Below are positions 15,759 to 23,942 of a stretch of 64,000 nucleotides of DNA, piece by piece. Numbering within the stretch: position 1 is the first letter of the stretch; every line of letters starts with the position of its first letter. The DNA is taken from NCBI RefSeq assembly GCF_900996235.1, contig NZ_CAAJGM010000274.1, positions 1 to 64,000 on the forward strand, in the 5' to 3' direction. Source of the DNA: Paraburkholderia sp. BCC1885 (GTDB lineage: Bacteria > Pseudomonadota > Gammaproteobacteria > Burkholderiales > Burkholderiaceae). The notes beneath the pieces are model-generated. The model made no database searches and was not told the DNA's origin. It was given only the letters and a program-made list of their open reading frames with translations. Made by a program: the position numbers and the translations under genes.

Positions 15759-16436
15759 CTACTGGCTACCGGGTCCCGGCCTCGCAGCCGGCTTACGCAT
15801 CATCTTCCACAGCGCACCCAGCACCACCGGCACGATCGCGGCGCCCGCGCCCACCAGCACGATCACGTTCAGGTACTGGCGGATAAACGGAATGTTGCCG
15901 AAGAAATAACCGAGCAACACCAGCAAGAGCACCCACAACAGCGCGCCCACAAAGTTGAATAATTGAAAGCGGCTGACGGTCATTTGCGACGCGCCGGCGA
16001 CAAACGGCGCGAACGTGCGCACCACCGGAATGAAGCGCGCCAGCACGATCGTCTTGCCACCGTGTTTTTCGTAGAAATTATGGGTCTTCTGCAGCGCGGC
16101 GCGGTCGAGAAAACGCTCGAGTACCGGGACGTGCGAGTTGAACACCTTCGGTCCAATGGCCTTGCCGATCAGATAATTGACCGTATTGCCTCCAATCGAC
16201 GCCACCAGCAGCAGCACGATCAGCAGGCCGAGGTTCATTTCGCCGCTCGCGCAAAACGCGCCGCCGATGAACAGCAGCGAATCCCCCGGCAAAAACGGCA
16301 GCACCACCAGCCCGGTTTCGCAAAAGACGATCATGAAGAGCACCGCGTAGACCCAGGCGCCGTACTGATGAATGAAAATCCCTAGAAACTTGTCGATATG
16401 CAGGACAAGATTCACAAACTGCAGCAGCGTGTCCAA
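15759..16436 (-). CDS. DedA-family membrane protein
   Basis: DedA proteins are multi-pass inner-membrane proteins linked to lipid carrier recycling (undecaprenyl-phosphate flipping), membrane potential and cell division. The 225-aa product shows the family signatures E-T-G-L-V-V-L-P-F-L-P-G-D-S-L-L-F and R-F-I-P-V-V-R-T-F-A-P-F-V-A-G, where the acidic and two Arg residues are functionally important in studied homologues. Five to six hydrophobic segments are visible. The start appears to be TTG at 16436 with an 'aaggga' site upstream. Divergent from mutL. Confidence 0.88.
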   Translation of the reverse strand: MDTLLQFVNLVLHIDKFLGIFIHQYGAWVYAVLFMIVFCETGLVVLPFLPGDSLLFIGGAFCASGEMNLGLLIVLLLVASIGGNTVNYLIGKAIGPKVFNSHVPVLERFLDRAALQKTHNFYEKHGGKTIVLARFIPVVRTFAPFVAGASQMTVSRFQLFNFVGALLWVLLLVLLGYFFGNIPFIRQYLNVIVLVGAGAAIVPVVLGALWKMMRKPAARPGPGSQ

Positions 16437-16734
16437 AAGCGTCCCTTATTGAGCGAATTGAGCCGATGGCGTGGACCGCCGAAGCGGCATGCCGTCACAA
16501 AGTGTTGAACCAGGTAGCGATCCGCGCCCCGACCCCAGGCGCAGAAATTGACCGCGCCATGATACCGAAAGTGCCCGGCAGCGATAAGAAATCTACGGAC
16601 GCGGGCACGCTACCGCGCCGAGTCGCGTTGCAGCCTGGCGTGCGCCGAACACCGAACACCGCCCGGAGACAGCGTAGCCGGCCAGTCGCCCGACGCCGGG
16701 CAGCGGGTTCGCAGCGAATCGCTATAATTTCGCC

Positions 16735-18873
16735 ATGTCCGAATATTCCGAACCGCCCGTCGACGCCGCCGCCCAGGCCGCAGCGCCCGCCTTACGCCCG
16801 CTGCGGGCGATTCAGCCCCTGCCCGACCTGCTGATCAGCCAGATCGCGGCGGGCGAAGTGGTCGAACGGCCGGCGTCGGTCGTTAAGGAGTTGCTGGAGA
16901 ACGCCCTCGATGCCGGCGCGCAGACACTGCGCATCCTGCTCGACGAAGGCGGCGTGAAGCGCATCTCCATCACCGACGACGGCTGCGGCATTCCCGAAGG
17001 CGAACTCACGCTCGCCCTGATGCGCCACGCCACCAGCAAGATCCGCTCGCTCGCGGAGCTCGAAGCGGTCGGCACGCTGGGGTTTCGCGGCGAAGCGCTG
17101 GCGTCGATCGCGTCGGTGTCGGAGATGTTCATTACGAGCCGCACCGCCGACGCCGCCCACGCCATGCGGATCGAGGCGCAAACCGGCGTGCTGAGCCCGG
17201 CGGCCGGCACCCAGGGCACGACCATCGAAGTACGCGAGCTGTACTTCAACACGCCCGCGCGCCGCAAATTCCTCAAGAGCGAGCAGACCGAACTCGGCCA
17301 CTGCCTCGAGATGATCCGCCGCGCCGCGCTGGCCCGGCCGGACGTGGCGATTTCGGTGCTGCACAACGGCCGCGCGGTCGAACACTGGAACGCGTCGGAG
17401 CCGGCGACCCGCGTCGCCAAGATCATGGGCGAGACCTTTGCCACGGCCCATCTGCCGCTCGACGAATCGGCGGGGCCGCTGGCGGTCTACGGCTGCGCCG
17501 GCCTGCCGACCGCGAGTCGCGGACGGGCCGACCAGCAGTATTTCTTCGTCAACGGCCGTTTCGTGCGCGACAAGCTGCTGACCCACGCCGTGCGCGCCGC
17601 CTACGAGGACGTACTGCATGGCGAGCGCTATCCGTCGTATGTGCTGTTTCTCGATCTGCCGCCCGAGGGCGTGGACGTGAATGTGCATCCGTCGAAGATC
17701 GAGGTGCGCTTCCGCGATTCGCGCTCGATTCACCAGTTTGTGTTCCACGCTGTGCAGCGCGCCTTGGCGCGACATGCGGGGGCGTCGCCGGAAACCACGG
17801 CAGGCGGACACGCGGCACATCTGGCGCCGGTTGCGGGCAATCCGGCGTCGTTCGCGGCCACGCCACTCGGCGGCCTTGGAGTTGCGGGCGGTATCGGCGG
17901 TGCAGCCGGCGTCAATACGGGGAGCGCGGGCGGTGGCGCTTTTGCGGGTGGCCTGGCGGGTGTCGGCGGGAACGGCGGCGGTTTCACCGGCAGCGCGAGT
18001 GGCGGCGGCGGTTTTGGCGGCAACGGCAACGGTGGGGGTAGCGGCTTTGGCAGCGCCCAGGCCGGCAACACCTGGCTGCGGCAGGCCCGCATGACGCAAG
18101 GCACGCTGCCGGTCGCTCAACCTCTGGCGCTGTACGACGCGCTGTTTGGCCGCAAGGATAGCGGCGTCGGCACGGCCCACGGCACCACCACGCTGGAAGC
18201 GCGCGATTCCGCCGCTGAAGCGCCGTCGTTCTTCGCGCCGCCCGGGTCCGCATCAACGGCGGGCAACCCATCGTTTCACGCCTCGGACGAACAGCCGCTC
18301 GGCTTCGCGCTCGGCCAGATCCACGGCATTTACGTGCTGGCGCAGAATGCGCAGGGCCTGGTGATTGTCGACATGCACGCGGCGCACGAGCGGATTCTGT
18401 ACGAGCAGTTCAAAAACGCGCTGGCGGACCGGGCCATTGCAGTGCAGCCGTTGCTGATTCCGCTGACGATGCCGGCCGATGCGGTCGAAATCGGCACGGT
18501 GGAGGAAGAGCGCGACACGCTCGATGCGCTCGGTTTCGACCTCGCGGTACTGTCGCCGACCACGCTGGCGATTCGCGCGGTGCCGGCGTTGCTCAAGGAC
18601 GCCGATCTGCAGGCACTGGCGCGCGCGGTGCTGACCGATCTGCACGCTTACGGCGGCTCGCGCGTGCTGACGGAGCGGCAACACGAATTGCTCGGCACGC
18701 TGGCTTGCCATCACGCGGTACGCGCGAACCGGCGTCTGACGCTGGACGAAATGAACGCACTGCTGCGCCAGATGGAAGCGACCGAACGCGCGGACCAGTG
18801 CAATCACGGACGACCCACGTGGTATCAACTGACGCTCTCCGATCTCGACCGACTGTTCATGCGCGGCCAATGA
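16735..18873 (+). CDS. mutL: DNA mismatch repair protein MutL
   Basis: MutL couples mismatch recognition by MutS to strand removal. The GHKL ATPase motifs are complete: E-N-A-L-D-A-G (55-61), D-D-G-C-G-I (81-86), T-S-K-I and G-F-R-G-E-A-L (116-122). Residues about 378-441 are an unusually Gly/Ala-rich linker (long runs of G-G and G-N-G). The C-terminal dimerisation domain contains D-M-H-A-A-H-E-R-I-L-Y-E starting at residue 546, a close match to the DQHAx2Ex4E endonuclease motif, and C-N-H-G-R-P-T near the end. This suggests a nicking MutL, as in bacteria without MutH. 712 aa, longer than the E. coli protein because of the linker. A small ORF overlaps its stop, and miaA follows, the common mutL-miaA arrangement. 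Confidence 0.97.
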   Translation: MSEYSEPPVDAAAQAAAPALRPLRAIQPLPDLLISQIAAGEVVERPASVVKELLENALDAGAQTLRILLDEGGVKRISITDDGCGIPEGELTLALMRHATSKIRSLAELEAVGTLGFRGEALASIASVSEMFITSRTADAAHAMRIEAQTGVLSPAAGTQGTTIEVRELYFNTPARRKFLKSEQTELGHCLEMIRRAALARPDVAISVLHNGRAVEHWNASEPATRVAKIMGETFATAHLPLDESAGPLAVYGCAGLPTASRGRADQQYFFVNGRFVRDKLLTHAVRAAYEDVLHGERYPSYVLFLDLPPEGVDVNVHPSKIEVRFRDSRSIHQFVFHAVQRALARHAGASPETTAGGHAAHLAPVAGNPASFAATPLGGLGVAGGIGGAAGVNTGSAGGGAFAGGLAGVGGNGGGFTGSASGGGGFGGNGNGGGSGFGSAQAGNTWLRQARMTQGTLPVAQPLALYDALFGRKDSGVGTAHGTTTLEARDSAAEAPSFFAPPGSASTAGNPSFHASDEQPLGFALGQIHGIYVLAQNAQGLVIVDMHAAHERILYEQFKNALADRAIAVQPLLIPLTMPADAVEIGTVEEERDTLDALGFDLAVLSPTTLAIRAVPALLKDADLQALARAVLTDLHAYGGSRVLTERQHELLGTLACHHAVRANRRLTLDEMNALLRQMEATERADQCNHGRPTWYQLTLSDLDRLFMRGQ

Positions 18874-19070
18874 GCGCGATGGAATCGCTGTTTCTCGTTG
18901 TCGGTGCGGCCAGCGGACCCGGCGCGGTTCCGTTGAGCGCGGTTCAGTTAAGCGCGGTTGGCGTCGAGGCGCTGTCCGGACCTGGCTATCGCAATGTCCT
19001 GGCACGACGGTGGCCGCTGAAGTCATCCACGATGTCACCAGCGTCAGACGGCCATCGGCGTCGCGGGTGA
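18870..19070 (+). CDS. Possible small ORF coupled to mutL, 66 aa
   Basis: An ATG overlaps the mutL stop (ATGA at 18870-18873), and the frame stays open to 19070, seven bases before the miaA start. The product (M-S-A-M-E-S-L-F-L-V-V-G-A-A-S-G…) has no recognised motif and includes residues encoded by a 15-bp tandem repeat. The coupling geometry favours translation; the sequence quality does not. It may be decayed sequence. Confidence 0.25.
   Translation: MSAMESLFLVVGAASGPGAVPLSAVQLSAVGVEALSGPGYRNVLARRWPLKSSTMSPASDGHRRRG
18924..18960 (+). repeat. 15-bp imperfect tandem repeat
   Basis: Units at 18924-18938 and 18939-18953 differ at three positions, and a partial third copy (7 bases) follows at 18954. 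It lies in the mutL-miaA gap. Confidence 0.7.
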
Positions 19071-19077
19071 GCACGTC

Positions 19078-20031
19078 ATGACGCAAAGCACCGTCACGCC
19101 CATCGCCTGTCTGCTGGGCCCCACTGCTTCGGGCAAGACCGCGGCGGCGCTCGCGCTGGCGGCGCGCCGGCCAATCGAAATCATCAGCGTGGACTCCGCG
19201 CTGGTGTATCGCCAGATGGACATCGGCACGGCCAAGCCGAGCGCGGAAGAACGGGCGCAGGCGCCACATCATCTGATCGATATCGTCGACCCTGCCGATG
19301 CCTATTCGGCGGCCGAATTTCGCACCGACACGTTGCGACTGGCTGCCGAAATTTCCGCGCGCGGGCGTGTGCCGCTGCTGGTCGGCGGGACGATGCTGTA
19401 CTACAAGGCGCTGACGCAGGGCCTGAACGACCTGCCGTCGGCCGACCCCGAGGTCCGCGCGACACTCGATGCCGATGCCGCGCGCGACGGCTGGCCAGCC
19501 TTGCATGCCCGGCTTGCTTTGGTCGACCCACCCACGGCGGCACGGCTCGCGCCCAACGACTCGCAGCGGATTCAGCGGGCGCTGGAGGTGTTCATGTTGA
19601 CGGGCCAGCCGATGTCATCTTTGTTGGCGGCACCTGCACGGACTGACGAAGCGGCGGCAGCGTGGCGCTTTGTGCCGGTGGCGCTGGAGCCTTCGGATCG
19701 CAGTGTGTTGCATGCACGGATCGCGGCGCGGTTCGACGCGATGCTGGCGAGCGGATTGATCGAAGAGGTGGAACGCTTGCGGGCGCGTGGTGACTTGCAT
19801 CCTGGATTGGCGTCGATGCGGTGCGTGGGATATCGGCAGGTCTGGGAGTATCTCGATGGAGCGGTCGACTTCGCAACCATGCGGGATAAGGGGGTTTTTG
19901 CCACGCGGCAGCTTTGCAAGAGGCAGCTTACCTGGCTGCGCAGCATGCCTGAGAGGGTTGTCGTGGATTGTTGCGGGGGGGATGCGGTGGGGCGGGCCGT
20001 TCGGGCTGTTGAGGATGTTATTGGTCGGTGA
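19078..20031 (+). CDS. miaA: tRNA dimethylallyltransferase
   Basis: MiaA adds a dimethylallyl group to A37 of tRNAs reading UNN codons, the first step of i6A/ms2i6A synthesis. The 317-aa protein has the P-loop G-P-T-A-S-G-K-T (14-21), the substrate motif V-D-S-A-L-V-Y-R-Q-M-D-I-G-T-A-K-P and D-P-A-D-A-Y-S-A-A-E-F, and V-G-G-T-M-L-Y. The C-terminal part has R-C-V-G-Y-R-Q-V-W-E-Y-L and R-Q-L-C-K-R-Q-L-T-W-L-R, the tRNA-binding end. Length is as expected. Probably expressed with mutL; its stop is followed immediately by the large inverted-repeat element. Confidence 0.97.
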   Translation: MTQSTVTPIACLLGPTASGKTAAALALAARRPIEIISVDSALVYRQMDIGTAKPSAEERAQAPHHLIDIVDPADAYSAAEFRTDTLRLAAEISARGRVPLLVGGTMLYYKALTQGLNDLPSADPEVRATLDADAARDGWPALHARLALVDPPTAARLAPNDSQRIQRALEVFMLTGQPMSSLLAAPARTDEAAAAWRFVPVALEPSDRSVLHARIAARFDAMLASGLIEEVERLRARGDLHPGLASMRCVGYRQVWEYLDGAVDFATMRDKGVFATRQLCKRQLTWLRSMPERVVVDCCGGDAVGRAVRAVEDVIGR

Positions 20032-20799
20032 TTTTTTTGTTCTTTCGGTGGGGTTTTTTGCCTGCGGCGCTTTGGGTTTTTGGGGGTTTTTTCTGTTTTT
20101 TTTGGCCTTTCCTTGCTGTCTTATTGGTTTGCCTGCGTTGCCCCTGTGCGGGGCGGCACTTACTTTCTTTGCCGCCGCAAAGAAAGTAAGCAAAGAAAGC
20201 GGGCTTCAAACCGCTAGCTCTTAGGTGTCCACCTCTTGCCCGATCCCGGAGTGGTCCGAAACGAGACCATCCCTCGCGTTTCTCCCGCCCGTGACAAAGC
20301 GCTCATCCATCCCACTCCGCACCACGTGCGTCGCGGAGGGGTCTACAGGGGAAGGCCGTGCGGGAGAGCGAGGCAGATAGCGTCGGGCTGCTTGTTTCGG
20401 ACGCGGAGTAGAAAACGCAGCGACATACGGCGCCCTCCTCCAGCCGCGATGAATACCCTGCAGATACATTAGGTATCCTACTGAATCCGCCGAAACTGCC
20501 GAAACTGCATACCCAACGGCGGAGCGCGCAGCGCGACGCTGGAACGGATGAGCCCTGTGTCATTAGGAGGCGGCGGTGCGAGGGCACATCTCGTGTTGGG
20601 CCGTTCCCGGTTGCAGACCGGGATGGCTCACTACTGGCTAGCGGTTTGAAGCCCGCTTTCTTTGCTTACTTTCTTTGCGGCGGCAAAGAAAGTAAGTGCC
20701 GCCCCGCACAGGGGCATCGCAAGCAAACCACTAACAAAGCAAGGAAAGGCCAACAAAAACAAAGAACAACCACCAACCCGCCGAAAGGCAAAAAAACCC
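20032..20799. repeat. Large inverted-repeat element between miaA and purM
   Basis: The left arm ends at 20218 and the right arm begins at 20637. They are reverse complements over about 130 bp (roughly 20088-20218 against 20637-20770, with a few differences) and then fade into GT-rich (left) and AC-rich (right) flanks. Each arm contains a perfect 14-bp hairpin with a 4-base loop (20159-20190 and 20665-20696). About 418 bp of unrelated sequence lie between the arms. The apparent ORFs here repeat the arm sequence (F-F-A-A-A-K-K-V-S) and look spurious. The element fills exactly the space between the two convergent stop codons. It resembles a dispersed non-coding repeat or MITE-like element. Confidence 0.85.
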
Positions 20800-21870
20800 T
20801 CAAACCACAACAGTCTGCGCCTCACCCTCAGAAGAAGACTCCCGCACAACCCCAATCTTCCAAACCTGCTCCCCGGCGGCAGCCAAAAGCCCAATGGCCT
20901 TATCAGCGTCAGCAGCAGCCACAACCACAGCCATCCCAATCCCGCAATTGAACACGCGGTGCATTTCAGCGTCAGCCACGCCGCCATGCTTCTGCAACCA
21001 CGAGAACAACGGCGGCAGCGGCCACGCGCGGTGATCCAGTTCAGCCGTCAAGCCAGCGCGCAAAACCCGCGGAATGTTTTCAACCAGCCCGCCGCCGGTG
21101 ATATGCGCCATGCCCTTCACCGCGATCTGTTCCATCAGCGAAAGCAGCGGCTTCACATAAATATGCGTAGGCGCCATCAATGCATCGGCCAGCGAACGGC
21201 CGTCGAAGTCCGCGTTCAGATCCGGCTGCGCCCGTTCGATAATCTTACGCACCAGCGAAAACCCGTTCGAATGGATGCCGCTCGATGCCAAACCCAGCAC
21301 CACATCGCCCGGAGTAATCGTGCTGCCGTCGATGATCTTGCTCTTTTCGACCGCGCCCACCGCGAAACCGGCCAGGTCGTACTCGCCGTCCGGATACATG
21401 CCCGGCATTTCCGCCGTTTCGCCGCCGATCAGCGCGCAACCCGCCAGTTCACAACCCTGCGCAATGCCCTTAACAACCGTCGATGCCGTGCCGACGTCGA
21501 GCTTGCCGCAAGCAAAATAATCGAGAAAGAACAGCGGTTCGGCGCCTTGCACCAGGATGTCGTTGACGCTCATCGCCACCAGATCCTGGCCCACCGTGTC
21601 GTGCTTGTTCAGATGAAACGCCAGTTTCAGCTTGGTGCCGACGCCGTCCGTGCCCGACACGAGCACCGGTTCGCGGTATTTCTTCGGCACTTCGAAGAGC
21701 GCGCCAAATCCGCCGATGCCGCCCAGCACGCCGTCACGCATCGTCTTTTTGGCAAAGGGCTTGATTGCGTCTACAAGGGCGTCGCCTGCATCGATGTCCA
21801 CACCGGCGTCGCGATACGACAGACCTTGGGCCGAATCGGTTGAATGCTGGGCGGATTTCGGTTGATTCAT
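20800..21870 (-). CDS. purM: Phosphoribosylformylglycinamidine cyclo-ligase (AIR synthetase)
   Basis: PurM closes the imidazole ring in step 5 of purine synthesis, turning FGAM into AIR with ATP. The 356-aa product shows L-S-Y-R-D-A-G-V-D-I-D-A-G near residue 18, the glycine-rich V-S-G-T-D-G-V-G-T-K, G-Q-D-L-V-A-M-S-V-N-D-I, G-G-E-T-A-E-M-P-G-M-Y and H-I-T-G-G-G-L-V-E-N-I-P-R. All are typical of the AIRS fold. The gene is divergent from the AI-2E permease gene, and its 3' end directly meets the inverted-repeat element. Confidence 0.97.
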   Translation of the reverse strand: MNQPKSAQHSTDSAQGLSYRDAGVDIDAGDALVDAIKPFAKKTMRDGVLGGIGGFGALFEVPKKYREPVLVSGTDGVGTKLKLAFHLNKHDTVGQDLVAMSVNDILVQGAEPLFFLDYFACGKLDVGTASTVVKGIAQGCELAGCALIGGETAEMPGMYPDGEYDLAGFAVGAVEKSKIIDGSTITPGDVVLGLASSGIHSNGFSLVRKIIERAQPDLNADFDGRSLADALMAPTHIYVKPLLSLMEQIAVKGMAHITGGGLVENIPRVLRAGLTAELDHRAWPLPPLFSWLQKHGGVADAEMHRVFNCGIGMAVVVAAADADKAIGLLAAAGEQVWKIGVVRESSSEGEAQTVVV

Positions 21871-21911
21871 GGGGAAGAGCTCGAAGGTCGGTAAAATGCG
21901 ATTTTACCCGA

Positions 21912-22002
21912 TGCCGACCAGAGTTGGCGCTTCAGCGCTTACTCTGGTCCCATACAGAGTTGCCGACCCGAGTTGGCGCTTCGGCGTCTACTCGGGTCCC
22001 AC
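21912..22002 (+). repeat. Two tandem hairpin repeats with a compensatory change
   Basis: Copies at 21912-21953 and 21961-22002 match at 36 of 42 positions. Each contains a perfect 9-bp inverted repeat (gaccagagt / actctggtc in the first, gacccgagt / actcgggtc in the second). The A-T pair of copy one is a C-G pair in copy two, so pairing is kept despite both bases changing. The loops contain a smaller gcgctt/agcgc hairpin. They lie in the purM/permease divergent region, ending 60 bp before the likely permease start, so they could shape its leader RNA. Confidence 0.8.
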
Positions 22003-22062
22003 ACCGGCTTACCGGCCCTCTGGCTGGACCTTCACCCGCGCCAATCATCTGGGACACGCATT

Positions 22063-23136
22063 TTGCAGCAAAACTCGTCGATTCTTACCCCGTATCAGCG
22101 CCAGGCCTTTATCTGGGTCGCCATCGCGCTGGCCCTCGGCATCCTGCTGTGGCTGCTCAGTCCGGTGCTCACGCCGTTTCTGCTCGGCGCCATCCTCGCC
22201 TACATCCTGCAACCCGGCGTCGCGTGGCTGGTGCGCCGGCGCGTGCCGCGCGGCCTCGCCGCCCTGCTGATGATGCTGCTGTTCACCGCCGCCCTGACGA
22301 TCATGATCCTGCTCGTGCTGGTGGTGATCCAGAAGGAAGGGCCGCAACTCAAGCAACAGGTGCCCGTATTGTTCGCGCACGTCAGCGCCTGGCTGCAGCC
22401 CAAGCTCGCCCTGCTGAACCTCGGCGATTCGCTCGATTTCGCCAGCATCCGCGATCTCATCACCAGCAAACTGGAAGGCAGCGCGCAAACCATCGCGCTC
22501 TATGCGTGGACCTCGATCCGCACCAGCGGCAACGTCATGATTACCGTGATCGGCAATGTGGTGATGGTGCCGCTCGTGCTGTTCTATCTGCTCTACGACT
22601 GGAACCGCATGCTGGCGCGCCTGCAAGGCTTCGTGCCGCGCCGCTGGCTCGACAAGACCGTGCAGCTCGCGCGCGACATGGACCGGATGCTGTCGCAATA
22701 CCTGCGCGGCCAGTTGCTCGTAATGGCCGTGCTGGCCGTGTTTTACGCCATTGCGCTGACCATCGCCGGCTTCGAGATCGCGCTGCCGGTGGGCATTTTC
22801 ACCGGCGTGGCGGTGTTCATTCCGTACATCGGATACGCCACCGGCCTCGCGCTGGCGCTGCTCGCCGCGCTGCTGCAGTTCGGCGACTGGTACGGCTTCG
22901 GCGCGGTCGCCGTGATTTACGGGGTCGGGCAGATACTCGAGAGCTTCTTTTTGACGCCGCGCCTCGTCGGCGAGCGGATCGGCATGCACCCGCTCGCGGT
23001 GATCTTCGCCCTGCTCGCGTTCGGTCAACTGTTCGGCTTTTTCGGCGTGCTGCTCGCGCTTCCCGTCAGCGCGATCCTCTCGGTAGCCCTGCGCGAACTG
23101 CGCCAGGGCTATCTGTCGAGCGCGCTTTACAAGTAA
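22063..23136 (+). CDS. AI-2E family (PerM/TqsA-like) membrane transporter
   Basis: Members of this family (PF01594) are eight-helix inner-membrane proteins; some export autoinducer-2, others act in Na+/H+ exchange. The 357-aa product begins L-Q-Q-N-S-S-I-L-T-P-Y-Q-R-Q and has a first helix pair at about residues 15-60, a long periplasmic or coiled region (about 90-150), then further helices with G-I-F-T-G-V-A-V-F-I-P-Y-I-G and the conserved P-R-L-V-G-E-R-I-G-M-H-P-L motif. The start is uncertain: the frame is open to ATG 21973, but that reads through the hairpin repeats, and homology starts near TTG 22063. It is closely followed by hda, a common Burkholderia order. Confidence 0.85.
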   Translation: MQQNSSILTPYQRQAFIWVAIALALGILLWLLSPVLTPFLLGAILAYILQPGVAWLVRRRVPRGLAALLMMLLFTAALTIMILLVLVVIQKEGPQLKQQVPVLFAHVSAWLQPKLALLNLGDSLDFASIRDLITSKLEGSAQTIALYAWTSIRTSGNVMITVIGNVVMVPLVLFYLLYDWNRMLARLQGFVPRRWLDKTVQLARDMDRMLSQYLRGQLLVMAVLAVFYAIALTIAGFEIALPVGIFTGVAVFIPYIGYATGLALALLAALLQFGDWYGFGAVAVIYGVGQILESFFLTPRLVGERIGMHPLAVIFALLAFGQLFGFFGVLLALPVSAILSVALRELRQGYLSSALYK

Positions 23137-23189
23137 TTCACCATGAGTGCACTGGCTCCTCGCCGCATCCATTTCCGGCCTCCATTACT

Positions 23190-23942
23190 GTGCTTCGTCA
23201 ACTGACGCTCGATCTCGGCACCCCGCCGCCATCGACATTCGACAATTTCTTCGCCGGCGCCAACGCCGAGCTGGTCACGCGGCTGCGCGAGCTGGAAAGC
23301 GCGCTCGCCGCCGGTCCGGTGGCCGATCGCACCTTTTACGTCTGGGGCGAGAGCGGCAGCGGCCGCACCCATCTGCTGCAGGCGCTGATCCACGAGGCGC
23401 AGGCCGGACATGCCCGTTTCGTGAGCCCGCAGAGCAGTCTCGCCGCCTTCGCCTTCGACCCGCACGTCGCGCTGTACGCAATCGACGACTGCGACGGCCT
23501 GTCCGGCGCGCAGCAGATCGCCGCCTTCAACCTGTTCAACGAAGTGCGCGCACATCCCACCTGCGCGCTGGTGGCCGCCGGCAATGCCGCGCCGATTGGG
23601 CTCGCGGTGCGCGAAGATCTGCGCACGCGGCTCGGCTGGGGCCTCGTGTTTCACCTCGCGCCGCTGCCCGACGAAGACAAGGCCACGGTGCTCAAGCACG
23701 CCGCCCGCGAGCGCGGCATCGCCCTCGCCGACGACGTGCCGGCCTACCTGCTGACCCACTTCCGGCGCGACATGCCAAGCCTGATGGCGTTGCTGGACGC
23801 GCTCGACCGCTTCTCGCTCGAACAGAAACGCGCGGTCACTTTGCCGCTGTTGCGCACGATGCTGGCTTCCCCCGCCGGCAGCGAAGAATTGAGAACGGCA
23901 ACCGTTTCACCCGCTTCAAGTAAAATGGGCCTCCATGGCTAA
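23190..23942 (+). CDS. hda: DnaA regulatory inactivator Hda
   Basis: Hda binds the DNA sliding clamp and promotes ATP hydrolysis by DnaA, preventing re-initiation. I start it at GTG 23190 (L-R-Q-L-T-L-D-L-G), since the N-terminal Q-L-T-L-D-L is the expected clamp-binding motif. The AAA+ core has W-G-E-S-G-S-G-R-T-H with Arg instead of Lys in the P-loop, as in known Hda proteins, Y-A-I-D-D-C-D as Walker B, and L-R-T-R-L-G-W-G-L as sensor/Box VII. Length 250 aa is usual (E. coli 233-248). The stop overlaps the start of the next gene by 8 bp. Confidence 0.92.
   Translation: MLRQLTLDLGTPPPSTFDNFFAGANAELVTRLRELESALAAGPVADRTFYVWGESGSGRTHLLQALIHEAQAGHARFVSPQSSLAAFAFDPHVALYAIDDCDGLSGAQQIAAFNLFNEVRAHPTCALVAAGNAAPIGLAVREDLRTRLGWGLVFHLAPLPDEDKATVLKHAARERGIALADDVPAYLLTHFRRDMPSLMALLDALDRFSLEQKRAVTLPLLRTMLASPAGSEELRTATVSPASSKMGLHG

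Noticed and set aside
20159..20696. CRISPR-like repeats in the inverted-repeat element
   Set aside because: Only two copies, in opposite orientation, 418 bp apart and without spacers.
20662..21843. 393-codon open frame running from the inverted-repeat arm into purM antisense
   Set aside because: It joins repeat-derived sequence with the purM shadow; no independent support.
21973..22062. Upstream ATG start for the AI-2E permease
   Set aside because: The extension is encoded by the hairpin repeat and its flank, and shows no permease homology; kept as an alternative only.
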